Shown: positions 1 through 6,654, numbered from the stretch's first letter. The stretch is DNA of 13,171 nucleotides from Dehalococcoidia bacterium (GCA_030640595.1 DAOWJC010000028.1:1-13171); one strand, 5' to 3'. Program-made: numbers and translations. The notes: a model not told the origin generated them from the letters alone.

Positions 1-186
1 ATTGTTTTCTTCAGTGGCACAATTGGGGGTGCTATTGGTCCGATCTTGGCTGGGCATATATTTGATACAGCCAGTAGCTATCAGCTAGCTTTCTTAATCT
101 TGGCTGCCTTTAGCATTATAGGCTTCATATTAACCACGTTGCTAAGACCAACTGGTAGTCAAGGGGGACTATCAACCGGAAGTTAA
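1..186 (+). CDS. MFS transporter, C-terminal end (partial)
   Basis: The first 61 codons of the window are open in frame 1 and end at TAA 184-186, so this is the 3' end of a gene that begins upstream. The peptide shows two hydrophobic segments, roughly residues 1-20 and 28-48, separated by a GPILAGHIFD stretch. That stretch matches the conserved G-P-x3-G-x3-D loop pattern of Major Facilitator Superfamily permeases, and its style recalls the oxalate/formate or monocarboxylate branches. The segments would be the last two membrane helices, followed by a short polar tail. The substrate cannot be told from this fragment. The gene converges on rplA, and the two coding ends overlap by 15 bases (172-186). 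The family call is fairly secure; the subfamily is a guess. Confidence 0.75.
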   Translation: MVFFSGTIGGAIGPILAGHIFDTASSYQLAFLILAAFSIIGFILTTLLRPTGSQGGLSTGS

Positions 187-885
187 AGAGAGGGTTGGTT
201 TGAGGTCAAGCTTTATACCAGCCCCCATAGTAGTAGTTAAGGTAGCCGTCCTGACATACTGACCCTTGGCACCACTAGGTCTAGCCTTCACTATTGCTTC
301 CACTACCGCCGCCAGGTTACCCATCAACTTATCGTCTTCAAAACTAACCTTACCTAAAGGTAGATGAATGATAGCCGTCCTGTCCAGCTTAAATTCCACC
401 CGACCCTTACGGGCATCACCGATTACCCTGGGCAAATCACCAGCAGGTACCACCGTCCCTGATTTAGGGTTAGGCATCAACCCCCGCCTCCCCAGGATCT
501 TTCCCAGCTTACCTACTTTGCCCATCATGTCTAGGGTGGCAATAGCTGTATCAAAATCCAACCAACCACCCTCAATCTTCTTAACCAGCTCATCACCACC
601 AACGAAATCGGCTCCGGCGGTTTCAGCAATTTTTACCGCCTCCCCTTGGGCAAAGACTAAAACGCGCACCGTTTTCCCCAACCCGTACGGTAGAAGGGCG
701 ACGCCACGCACCTGCTGACTGGCATTTCGAGGGTCAACACCCATCCGAAGGTGAAGCTCAACAGTCTCATCAAATCGGGTATGAGCCATCTTCTTAGCCA
801 GTTCAATAGCCTCCCGAGGGGGATAAGCCTTTGCCTTGTCCAGCAGTTTAACTGCTTCTTGATAGTTTTTACCGTGCCTTGCCAT
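172..885 (-). CDS. rplA: 50S ribosomal protein L1
   Basis: This 237-residue protein has the normal length for bacterial L1. It binds 23S rRNA at the mobile L1 stalk and in many bacteria represses its own operon by binding the mRNA. Diagnostic stretches are the N-terminal RHGKNYQEA, the KTVRVLVFA strand, the GRRGLMPNPKSGTV loop (about residues 131-144) and the C-terminal region ending in TATLTTTMG. The ATG start lies two bases after the rplK stop, with no obvious separate ribosome-binding site, so translation is probably coupled to rplK. The last codons run into the end of the convergent MFS gene. rplJ and rplL, which usually follow rplA, are absent here. Confidence 0.97.
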   Translation of the reverse strand: MARHGKNYQEAVKLLDKAKAYPPREAIELAKKMAHTRFDETVELHLRMGVDPRNASQQVRGVALLPYGLGKTVRVLVFAQGEAVKIAETAGADFVGGDELVKKIEGGWLDFDTAIATLDMMGKVGKLGKILGRRGLMPNPKSGTVVPAGDLPRVIGDARKGRVEFKLDRTAIIHLPLGKVSFEDDKLMGNLAAVVEAIVKARPSGAKGQYVRTATLTTTMGAGIKLDLKPTLSLTSG

Positions 886-887
886 TC

Positions 888-1310
888 TTACTCTATCTCA
901 ATCCCCATACTTCGGGCGGTACCTTCAATAATTCGCTCTGCGCCTTCAATATCAGTAGCATTTAAGTCCTTAGCCTTAAGCTGGGCTATTTCACGAAGTT
1001 TATCCCGGGATAGTTTGCCTATTTTTTCATGTCCGGAAGTGCTGGCTCCCTTTTCCACGCCTAATACCTTCTTCAGCAAATCAGTAGTTGGTGGTGTTTT
1101 GGTAATAAAAGTAAATGACCTATCGTTAAAGATAGTTATTTCGACCGGGATAATAGACCCAGTCTGAGTAGAAGTACGCTCATTGTACTCCTTACAAAAG
1201 GCCATAATATTAATCCCGTGCTGACCCAAGGCTGGGCCAACCGGCGGTGCTGGGTTTGCCCCACCGGCTGGAATCTGTAGCTTAACCACGGCTCTAACCT
1301 TTTTTGCCAC
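888..1310 (-). CDS. rplK: 50S ribosomal protein L11
   Basis: The product is 140 residues, the normal length for L11. L11 binds the GTPase-associated centre of 23S rRNA and takes part in factor binding and stringent-response signalling. Family motifs are visible: an N-terminal KLQIPAGGANPAPPVGPALG segment (residues 11-30) with the proline-rich linker, then GQHGINIMAFCKEYN, and a C-terminal rRNA-binding domain with KTPPTTDLLKK and GTARSMGI. A TTAGGAG ribosome-binding site lies just upstream of the ATG on the minus strand. It sits between nusG (30-base gap) and rplA (2-base gap) in the conserved secE-nusG-rplK-rplA order. Confidence 0.98.
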   Translation of the reverse strand: MAKKVRAVVKLQIPAGGANPAPPVGPALGQHGINIMAFCKEYNERTSTQTGSIIPVEITIFNDRSFTFITKTPPTTDLLKKVLGVEKGASTSGHEKIGKLSRDKLREIAQLKAKDLNATDIEGAERIIEGTARSMGIEIE

Positions 1311-1340
1311 TCGTGTCTCCTAACCAGAAATTCAAAGAGG

Positions 1341-1886
1341 TCAAAGCTTCTCCACCTGTAAGAAGTCAAGCTCTACAGGGGTTTCACGCCCAAAAAGGGA
1401 CAGGAGCACCTTAACCTTACCCTTTGCCATACTTATATCATCCACCACTCCAACAAAATCAATAAAGGGACCGTCAATCACCCGCACACTCTGTCCCTTC
1501 TTAAAGCCGACCTTAACCCTTGGTGCTTCAGCCGCCATCTGCTTTATAATCTGGTTAACCTCCTCCTCTCGTAACGGAACCGGCTTACTGCCACTACCGA
1601 CAAAACCGGTAACACCGGGGGTATTACGCACTATATTCCAGCTCTGGTCGCTCATCTTCATCTCAATAAGAACATAACCAGGCAGTATCTTCTTGGTCAC
1701 CGTACGCCTTTGCCCATTTCTAACCTCGGTCTCCTCCTCAGTAGGTATAACTACCTGAATGACCTCGTCCTTAGAATCCATGAACTTAATGCGTTGCTCT
1801 AAATTCTTCTTAACTCGCTCTTCATACCCAGAGTAGGTATGAATCACAAACCAACGTTTTCCGTTCTCGTCCACAAATAACCTCAT
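1341..1886 (-). CDS. nusG: Transcription termination/antitermination protein NusG
   Basis: This 181-residue protein has the two expected NusG domains. The NGN domain (about residues 11-112) carries RWFVIHTYSGYEERVKKNL and the LPGYVLIEM and NTPGVTGFVG motifs. The C-terminal KOW domain (about residues 125-181) begins at KKGQSVRVIDGPFIDFVGVV. NusG binds RNA polymerase at the clamp, suppresses pausing, and links transcription to Rho or to the ribosome. The usual position directly downstream of secE is kept, but the 78-base gap between them contains a nested inverted repeat (1906-1936). The ATG at 1884-1886 is the only reasonable start upstream of the NGN domain. Confidence 0.98.
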   Translation of the reverse strand: MRLFVDENGKRWFVIHTYSGYEERVKKNLEQRIKFMDSKDEVIQVVIPTEEETEVRNGQRRTVTKKILPGYVLIEMKMSDQSWNIVRNTPGVTGFVGSGSKPVPLREEEVNQIIKQMAAEAPRVKVGFKKGQSVRVIDGPFIDFVGVVDDISMAKGKVKVLLSLFGRETPVELDFLQVEKL

Positions 1887-1905
1887 TCAGATAAAGATTT
1901 TTCTA

Positions 1906-1936
1906 AAGCACAAGGCTGCCTTTTAGTTAAGTGCTT
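1906..1936 (-). repeat. Nested inverted repeat in the secE-nusG gap
   Basis: AAGCAC at 1906-1911 is the exact reverse complement of GTGCTT at 1931-1936. Inside the enclosed stretch, AAGG (1912-1915) and CCTT (1919-1922) can form a second short hairpin with a three-base loop. The element lies entirely in the 78-base gap between secE and nusG. It could be a mild attenuator, an RNase processing site or chance. There is no clear T run to make it a standard intrinsic terminator. Confidence 0.35.
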
Positions 1937-1964
1937 CGGCTCAATCTGAAAAACAACCAAGCTT

Positions 1965-2177
1965 CTATCCACCCAGCAAAAGTTTATTAACGAGGTTGGT
2001 AAAACCATAATCAATGGCTCCCAGAATTAGACCTACGGTAACGGCAACAATCAGCACTAGAAGTGTCAAATAGGCAACCTCTCGTCTGGTGAGCCAGACT
2101 ACCTTCTTTAACTCGGCTATGATCTCACCAATGATTCTAAATCTTGAACCGCTTCGCTTGGTAGTACGATGTATCAT
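1965..2177 (-). CDS. secE: Preprotein translocase subunit SecE
   Basis: The product is 70 residues, the short single-helix form of SecE found in most bacteria outside the gamma-proteobacteria. SecE clamps the SecY channel in the cytoplasmic membrane. The polar N-terminus is followed by the conserved amphipathic segment IIAELKKVVWLTRREV (residues 19-34) and one transmembrane helix (about residues 35-57), with a short C-terminal tail. The position between rpmG and nusG is the classical one. The ATG at 2175-2177 gives a full-length protein. Confidence 0.96.
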   Translation of the reverse strand: MIHRTTKRSGSRFRIIGEIIAELKKVVWLTRREVAYLTLLVLIVAVTVGLILGAIDYGFTNLVNKLLLGG

Positions 2178-2212
2178 AGAGGGAGTCTCACATACTTCTC
2201 AGTTATGTCGCG

Positions 2213-2380
2213 CTATTTTATCTCCCTGTGGAGCTTGTAAGCACGACAACGGGGGCAATATTTCATAAGCTCTAATCGTTGGGGGTCATTTCTTTTGTTC
2301 TTAGTAGTAGTATATGTCCTCTCCTTACACTCGGTGCAGGCAAGATGAATAATAACCCTCGCTTCAGCTTTCCTAGCCAT
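2213..2380 (-). CDS. rpmG: 50S ribosomal protein L33
   Basis: A 55-residue ORF begins at ATG 2378-2380, two bases after the tuf stop, and ends at TAG 2213-2215. It is a typical zinc-binding L33: Cys15-x2-Cys18 and Cys42-x2-Cys45 form the two zinc knuckles, with the family stretch YTTTKNKRNDPQRLELMKYC between them. L33 sits near the E site of the 50S subunit. Many bacteria place rpmG just before secE, and that order is seen here. With all four Cys present this is the C+ (zinc-dependent) form, for which some bacteria have a zinc-free paralogue elsewhere. Confidence 0.97.
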   Translation of the reverse strand: MARKAEARVIIHLACTECKERTYTTTKNKRNDPQRLELMKYCPRCRAYKLHREIK

Positions 2381-2382
2381 AT

Positions 2383-3585
2383 CTACTCAATAATGCGGCT
2401 AAAGGCGCCAGCACCTACCGTTTTGCCTCCTTCCCGAATAGCAAAACGCAGACCTTCCTCTAGAGCTACAGGATAAATAAGTTTTATCTTCATTGTTACA
2501 TTATCACCGGGCATAACCATCTCCACCCCTTCTGGTAGTTCAATGGTTCCGGTGACATCTGTAGTCCTGATATAAAATTGGGGCTTGTATCCGGTAAAGA
2601 AAGGCGTATGCCTGCCCCCCTCCTCTTTACCCAAAACATATATCCGAGCTTCGGCATAAGTATGTGGTTTAACAGAACCAGGGGCAGCCAATACCTGACC
2701 TCGCTCCACGTCCTCCCGGTCTATCCCCCTGAGCAGGCAGCCAACAGCATCGCCCGGCTCAGCATAATCCAGGGTCTTATGAAACATCTCTAGGCTGGTA
2801 ACTACTGTCTTGCGGGGCTCGTGGTGTAAGCCAACAATCTCAATCTCGGCCCCAGGCTTGATTACACCCCTCTCAACTCTGCCTGTGGGTACAGTGCCCC
2901 TACCCTTAATGCTAAAAACATCCTCCACTGGCATCAAAAACGGCTGGTCTTTGGGTCTTGCCGGAGTGGGAATATAGTCATCTATGGCATCGATCAACTT
3001 CCAGAGACCGCCACACCACTGACATTCCCTCTTACCGCAGCCACACTCGCCGGCCTTAAGTGCACTCACTCTCACCACCGGTATCTCATCACCAGGAAAA
3101 CCATACTTACTAAGCAGTTCTCTCATTTCCATCTCCACCAGCTCCAGAAGCTCTTCGTCCTCCATCATATCTACCTTATTGAGAGCAACTAAGATAGAGG
3201 GAACCTCAACCTGGCGGGCTAACAAGAGATGCTCTCTAGTCTGCGGCATAGGACCATCAGGGGCACTTACCACCAATATAGCCCCATCCATCTGGGCAGC
3301 GCCGGTTATCATATTTTTGATGTAGTCAGCATGCCCTGGGCAATCAATATGAGCATAGTGCCGCTTCTCAGTCTCATACTCAATATGGGCAATGGCAATG
3401 GTTAATCCCCGTGCCTTTTCTTCAGGCGCATTATCAATACTATCAAAGGAGCGAAATCCAGTGATGCCTGTCTTAGATAAGATTAATGTCATTGCTGAAG
3501 TTAAAGTTGTCTTGCCATGGTCAACATGACCGATGGTGCCCACATTTACATGTGGTTTGGTCCGTTCAAATTTCCTTTTTGCCAT
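2383..3585 (-). CDS. tuf: Translation elongation factor Tu with Cys-rich insertion
   Basis: This 400-residue GTPase delivers aminoacyl-tRNA to the ribosome. All G motifs are present: GHVDHGKT (residues 19-26), switch I with Thr62, DCPGH (81-85), NKVD (136-139) and SAL (174-176). Domains 2 and 3 follow, with GRGTVPTGRVERG, then GGRHTPFF and the C-terminal LRFAIREGGKTVGAG. Two features are unusual. Switch I reads GLTIAIAHIEYET instead of the common GITINTSHVEYET type. A cysteine-rich segment (Cys181, 183, 188, 191) directly follows the SAL motif and resembles a zinc knuckle. From memory, similar segments occur in EF-Tu of Dehalococcoides relatives. The ATG is preceded by a GGGGGAG ribosome-binding site, and the gene is 23 bases downstream of tRNA-Thr(GGU), so it is probably co-transcribed with the tRNAs. 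Confidence 0.98.
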   Translation of the reverse strand: MAKRKFERTKPHVNVGTIGHVDHGKTTLTSAMTLILSKTGITGFRSFDSIDNAPEEKARGLTIAIAHIEYETEKRHYAHIDCPGHADYIKNMITGAAQMDGAILVVSAPDGPMPQTREHLLLARQVEVPSILVALNKVDMMEDEELLELVEMEMRELLSKYGFPGDEIPVVRVSALKAGECGCGKRECQWCGGLWKLIDAIDDYIPTPARPKDQPFLMPVEDVFSIKGRGTVPTGRVERGVIKPGAEIEIVGLHHEPRKTVVTSLEMFHKTLDYAEPGDAVGCLLRGIDREDVERGQVLAAPGSVKPHTYAEARIYVLGKEEGGRHTPFFTGYKPQFYIRTTDVTGTIELPEGVEMVMPGDNVTMKIKLIYPVALEEGLRFAIREGGKTVGAGAFSRIIE

Positions 3586-3608
3586 TTTACTCCCCCTTTT
3601 TTATCCCG

Positions 3609-3681
3609 AGCCCACAACCAGATTCGAACTGGTGACCCCGTTCTTACCAAGAACGTGCTCTTCCTGCTGAGCTATGTGGGC
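3609..3681 (-). tRNA. tRNA-Thr (anticodon GGU)
   Basis: The minus strand folds into a standard 73-base cloverleaf. The seven-pair acceptor stem is GCCCACA with TGTGGGC, the D stem is GCTC/GAGC, and the anticodon stem is CGTTC/GAACG around loop TTGGTAA (anticodon GGT). The T stem ACCAG/CTGGT with TTCGAAT loop is fully paired. No CCA is encoded. It is the last tRNA before tuf, matching the position of thrT upstream of tufB in E. coli. Confidence 0.96.
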
Positions 3682-3749
3682 GCTAGTCCTAATTATACTG
3701 ACTTTATAATCCAGTGTCTAGTCTAGGCTCTACTATATTTAAACTATGG

Positions 3750-3834
3750 TGGAGGGGGCAGGATTCGAACCTGCGAAGCCCTTCCGGGCGGCAATTTTAC
3801 AGACTGCTCCGATTAACCACTCCGGCACCCCTCC
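3750..3834 (-). tRNA. tRNA-Tyr (anticodon GUA)
   Basis: This 85-base tRNA has a long variable arm, as expected for bacterial tRNA-Tyr. The acceptor stem is GGAGGGG/CCCCTCC with discriminator A. The anticodon stem GCAGT/ATTGC encloses loop CTGTAAA (anticodon GTA). The variable arm forms GCCC-GGAA-GGGC, and the T stem GCAGG/CCTGC is perfect. It lies between the two tRNA-Thr genes in the tuf leader. Confidence 0.96.
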
Positions 3835-3861
3835 CTACCCACCATTAAAGCTAAGCGCCTC

Positions 3862-3935
3862 AGCCTGAGAGGGGACTCGAACCCGCTGACCTGCCATTTA
3901 CAAAACGGCTGCTCTCCCAACTGAGCTACTCAGGC
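3862..3935 (-). tRNA. tRNA-Thr (anticodon UGU), irregular T arm
   Basis: The minus strand gives a 74-base cloverleaf: acceptor GCCTGAG/CTCAGGC, D stem GCTC/GAGC, anticodon stem GCCGT/ATGGC around loop TTTGTAA (anticodon TGT). The T arm is irregular. GCGGG faces CCCCT across loop TTCGAGT, so only three G-C pairs form, with a C-C mismatch and a terminal G-T pair. The variable region is one base longer than in the neighbouring tRNA-Thr. It is the first gene of the tRNA-tuf operon; its 5' end lies about 3 bases after the predicted transcription start. Confidence 0.88.
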
Positions 3936-3944
3936 ATTAACAAT

Positions 3945-3973
3945 ACTATAACAAAGCGGGAGATAGCCGTCAA
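3945..3973 (-). promoter_or_regulatory. Sigma70-type promoter of the tRNA-tuf-ribosomal operon
   Basis: On the minus strand, TTGACG (3968-3973) and TATAGT (3945-3950) are separated by exactly 17 bases; each hexamer matches the consensus at five of six positions. The predicted start is around 3938, just ahead of tRNA-Thr(UGU) at 3935. This is the strongest promoter seen in the window and fits the heavy expression expected of tRNA and tuf genes. Confidence 0.8.
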
Positions 3974-4073
3974 CAACCACTTGATGCCTGCTAATGCTTT
4001 ATGCTCTACTATTAATGGAGGTTATAAAAGTGAGACAAGCTATGCCGGCAAATCTAGCATCGAAGAGATTTAT

Positions 4074-4433
4074 ATGGACGATAGCCTCCACCCCTCCATA
4101 TCGGCTCTTGAGCAACTATCTCCATCATCGCAGGAGATGGTCAAAAGCCTCATTCAGCAACTAGCTGAACGAGAGAATATCACAATCCCTCTAACCCCGT
4201 CAACTGGTCTCCAGACCCCTATTGACGGTCTAGCCTTATGGGAAGCTAACTGCATTAGTGAGGGATTAAGCCTAGACACAATATCAATGTATAAGATATT
4301 GCTTGAAGCCTATCTCAAGGTTGACCCCTTCCCTACGACCCTCTCCATCAAACAAAACCTAGCCTCGAAAATGAAGGAGATTTCTCCCATAGGGGTGGGT
4401 AACTACATCAGGGCACTGGGATTATTAGCTTAA
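4074..4433 (+). CDS. Small protein resembling a recombinase N-terminal (core-binding) domain
   Basis: This is an ORF of 119 codons from ATG 4074; in-frame TTG/ATG starts at 3981/3984 would add 30-31 residues but would overlap the divergent tRNA-operon promoter. The N-terminal half is low in features (SISALEQLSPSSQEMVKSL). The second half, from ALWEANCISEGLSLDTISMY to NYIRALGLLA at the very end, resembles the helical core-binding (SAM-like) domain at the N-terminus of phage-type tyrosine recombinases: a W-x-n-GLS-x-T-x2-Y helix, then a stretch ending in NYIRAL. No catalytic domain with the R-H-R-Y residues follows. It may be the truncated remnant of an integrase, or a stand-alone DNA-binding protein. 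The ribosome-binding site is weak (GAAGAGAT). The function call is tentative; similarity was judged by eye. Confidence 0.5.
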   Translation: MDDSLHPSISALEQLSPSSQEMVKSLIQQLAERENITIPLTPSTGLQTPIDGLALWEANCISEGLSLDTISMYKILLEAYLKVDPFPTTLSIKQNLASKMKEISPIGVGNYIRALGLLA

Positions 4434-4785
4434 CATACAGTTCCTGCTGCCCTTTTTATTATGGTTGCACTTTATGGCTAATTGTGTAGCGACGATTATC
4501 TTAGGAGAGGTCAAACCTTGCTCGCTCGTTTCTATGACGCTTTAACCAGATATACAACGTTTACGTTTGATATCACACCACAAAACTTTTCGGTGTGCTG
4601 ATACCGAGGAGAATAGTGAGTTAGAGAAGCTGGTGAATGCTTTGCTTGATAACGAACTTTCTAGCGTAATTAAGAAGGAGAACCTTGCATAACAAAATTT
4701 CCTCCTTCGCCATTCATATCCTCTAAACGAACAAAAAACTTCCTGCCGGATGGATGGTTTAAGAAAAATTGCACAATCTGCTATC
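4434..4785. other. Gene-poor interval with possible decayed coding sequence
   Basis: This 352-base stretch lies between the recombinase-like ORF and the 3' end of the histidine kinase gene. No complete gene is supported. The only coding-like part is the frame described at 4474-4692. I see no tRNA, no strong terminator for either flanking gene, and no obvious insertion-sequence ends. Confidence 0.4.
4474..4692 (+). pseudogene. Possible decayed gene fragment of unknown family
   Basis: One plus frame begins at ATG 4474, hits a TAA at 4543-4545, and then continues open to TAA 4690-4692. The second part encodes about 48 residues with protein-like composition, including KTFRCADTEENSELEKLVNA and an acidic/lysine-rich C-terminus. 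There is no ATG or clear ribosome-binding site for that second part. One in-frame stop in otherwise plausible coding sequence suggests a broken gene, perhaps related to the preceding recombinase-like ORF. I do not recognise the family, and chance is a real alternative. Confidence 0.22.
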
Positions 4786-5856
4786 TTAATCTACTATTGT
4801 AATCGAGACCGAAGTACCTTTACCAGGTTGAGAATAGATGTCAAAATTGCCATTAAGGAATTTAGCTCTCTGCTGCATCCCTATTATCCCCAACTTTCCT
4901 TCAACGGCAAGGTCACCAGCCGTTTTGTTTAAGATAAGACCTTTGCCATTATCGTTTACAACTATCTTAATAGATTCGGGGGAAAACTCTACAGTGACTA
5001 GAACTTCGGTAGCTTGTGAATGCCGCCTTACATTGTTCAATGCTTCTTGAATTATTCGGAAAATAGTCACCTCTGACTCGGAACTAAAGTCTCTTTCGAT
5101 TCCTTTTACCACCACGCTACCCTTAATCATTTCCTCTTCATTCAATCGGTCGACCAACCATCTAATTGCTGACATAAGTCCTACGTTATCAAGGATGCTT
5201 GGTCTCAGGTCACGACTTAGCCGTCGTATTTCTTCGGCTACTCCAAGCACTGCATCCTTTATCAACTTCCCATATCCCCTTGCCTCCGGAGTTGTTGGGA
5301 TCCTGCCAGACGCTAATTTTTGAGCACGATTTGCTATGACCAATAGCTCCTGTAGGGCATCGTCATGGAGTTCCTGGGCAATACGTCGCCTCTGGTCTTC
5401 CTCAGCCTCGAAAATTCGTGACACGTAGACCTGACGTTCCTCCTCCCGTTCCGTTAATATTTTTCCTTGTTTCTCCCTCCATTTTAGCTCTAAGGTAATA
5501 GCTGCTACTACCGCTAAAGGAACGAAAGGTAAAGCGATGTTACGTACTAAACACCCAGGAGTAGGTGAGTAGTATATCACATGGGGCAGCATTACTACCG
5601 CAGCAAACAACCAGACAGCCAGTGAGCCCCGCCACCAAAAAACAAGAGAAGCGTAAACAAATGGTATAAGAAAAAGGCTACCATGAATATCATTCATATA
5701 CTCAAGAATAAAAAGGTGCCAGAACCAAGGAAACCAATCCTTCCAGGTATAATAGATAACGGTAAGAGACGCCATAATAGCAATGATAATCCAAAAATGA
5801 ACACTTCGTATTGGCTTCTTCAGTTCAAACGAACGATACTTCACCATTGGAATCAT
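4786..5856 (-). CDS. Membrane sensor histidine kinase, NarL/DegS (HisKA_3) type
   Basis: This 356-residue kinase starts nine bases after the regulator gene, so the pair forms one operon. Residues 19-121 contain four or five hydrophobic segments (about 19-38, 43-53, 60-75, 78-97, 104-121) and form the membrane input domain; no PAS, HAMP or large extracellular loop is visible. A short helix leads to the HisKA_3 dimerisation domain with RRRIAQELHDDALQELL, where His164 is the likely phosphorylated residue. The HATPase_c domain follows: N box EALNNVRRHS (271-280), G1 NDNGKG (301-306), G2 GKLGIIGMQQRA (320-331) and GKGTSV (345-350). The protein should autophosphorylate and pass phosphate to the adjacent regulator. 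The signal is unknown; a small or membrane-related stimulus sensed by the helices is an inference. Confidence 0.93.
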   Translation of the reverse strand: MIPMVKYRSFELKKPIRSVHFWIIIAIMASLTVIYYTWKDWFPWFWHLFILEYMNDIHGSLFLIPFVYASLVFWWRGSLAVWLFAAVVMLPHVIYYSPTPGCLVRNIALPFVPLAVVAAITLELKWREKQGKILTEREEERQVYVSRIFEAEEDQRRRIAQELHDDALQELLVIANRAQKLASGRIPTTPEARGYGKLIKDAVLGVAEEIRRLSRDLRPSILDNVGLMSAIRWLVDRLNEEEMIKGSVVVKGIERDFSSESEVTIFRIIQEALNNVRRHSQATEVLVTVEFSPESIKIVVNDNGKGLILNKTAGDLAVEGKLGIIGMQQRAKFLNGNFDIYSQPGKGTSVSITIVD

Positions 5857-5865
5857 GAAAGTTAC

Positions 5866-6570
5866 CTAATCAATGTCATTAAGGCTAAGAAGACCAGACC
5901 GTAATGCAGTAATAACGGCTTCAGTTCGGCTGCTAACGTTTAGTTTAGAGAATAGCTCCACTAAGTAACTCTTCACCGTGTATTCGCTTAGGTCAAGTCT
6001 CCGAGCAATATCTCGATTACTCAGACCTCTTGCCGCTAGTCCGAGGATTTCTTGTTCCCGGGTGGTGATTTTTTCGCCAGTGTCAAGCGAAACCGGTTTT
6101 GTTATATGGCGAAGGGCAGATTTTATTATTCGTTGAAAAATTTCAGGAGACAATACAGTTTCCCCAGCAACCACTCCACGTACCGCCTGTACAACTTCTT
6201 CACCGAATGCTGTTTTCATTAAGTATCCAGCAGCACCAACTTGTAGTATGCTCAGAATATGCTCAGTTTCGTCATGTACAGTGAGGACAAGAACCGCTAT
6301 AGAAGGACATTTGGCTTTTATTTGTTTCGTCGCTTCAATGCCGTTAATTTTGGGCATGCTTATATCCATTATCACCACATCTGGAACTATTTCAGTGGCC
6401 ATTTTAACTGCTTCCTCTCCGTTTGCAGCCTCGGCGACAACTACAAAATCCGGCTGATTCTCCAGTTCATCTCGGAGCGCTTTACGGAGTAGGGGATGGT
6501 CATCCGCCAACATTATGGTTATTTTATTCTGCTGATTACACTTCGGCTTAGATTCTGGTGATTCGTCCAT
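5866..6570 (-). CDS. NarL/FixJ-family response regulator
   Basis: The 234-residue protein has a receiver domain (about residues 17-135) and a LuxR-type helix-turn-helix (about 167-228). Receiver residues are all in place: acidic pair Asp23/Asp24, phosphoacceptor Asp69 in VVIMDISMP, Thr97 and Lys119. The output domain shows the family pattern TTREQEILGLAARGLSNRDIA followed by LDLSEYTVKSYLVELFSKL. It should bind DNA as a phosphorylation-induced dimer. The first 16 residues are a polar extension before the receiver. The start at ATG 6568-6570 is supported by a TATAAT box only six bases upstream, which suggests a leaderless transcript. It precedes the kinase gene and is divergent from the TRAP operon, a likely target. 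Confidence 0.95.
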   Translation of the reverse strand: MDESPESKPKCNQQNKITIMLADDHPLLRKALRDELENQPDFVVVAEAANGEEAVKMATEIVPDVVIMDISMPKINGIEATKQIKAKCPSIAVLVLTVHDETEHILSILQVGAAGYLMKTAFGEEVVQAVRGVVAGETVLSPEIFQRIIKSALRHITKPVSLDTGEKITTREQEILGLAARGLSNRDIARRLDLSEYTVKSYLVELFSKLNVSSRTEAVITALRSGLLSLNDID

Positions 6571-6576
6571 ATCGCT

Positions 6577-6582
6577 ATTATA
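6577..6582 (-). promoter_or_regulatory. -10 box for a leaderless response-regulator mRNA
   Basis: A perfect TATAAT is present on the minus strand, and its last base is six bases from the ATG at 6570. With the usual 6-7 base distance, transcription would start at or next to the A of the start codon, so there is no room for a ribosome-binding site. The -35 region (TGTTAA at a 17-base spacing, 6600-6605) is poor, which could mean activator dependence. Confidence 0.6.
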
Positions 6583-6625
6583 TCACATAACAAATGACCT
6601 TAACACCTCTAAAGTGCCCCATCAT

Positions 6626-6654
6626 TTGGAAGGATATCCCCTCTTTAGTATTAG
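6626..6654 (+). promoter_or_regulatory. Weak candidate promoter for the TRAP operon
   Basis: TTGGAA (6626-6631) and TATTAG (6649-6654) are 17 bases apart; each matches the consensus at four of six positions. The spacer starts with the 8-base palindrome GGATATCC (6632-6639), a possible operator half. If used, the dctP mRNA would have a leader of more than 400 bases that includes the foldable segment. A promoter closer to the gene cannot be excluded. Confidence 0.22.

Noticed and set aside
368..718. Plus-strand open frame opposite rplA
   Set aside because: It is antisense to a clear ribosomal protein gene, has no ribosome-binding site and no recognisable family features.
4700..4785. Intrinsic terminator for the histidine kinase operon
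   Set aside because: On the minus strand a T run follows TCCGGCAGGAAG, but the stem would have only about three pairs, too weak to call.
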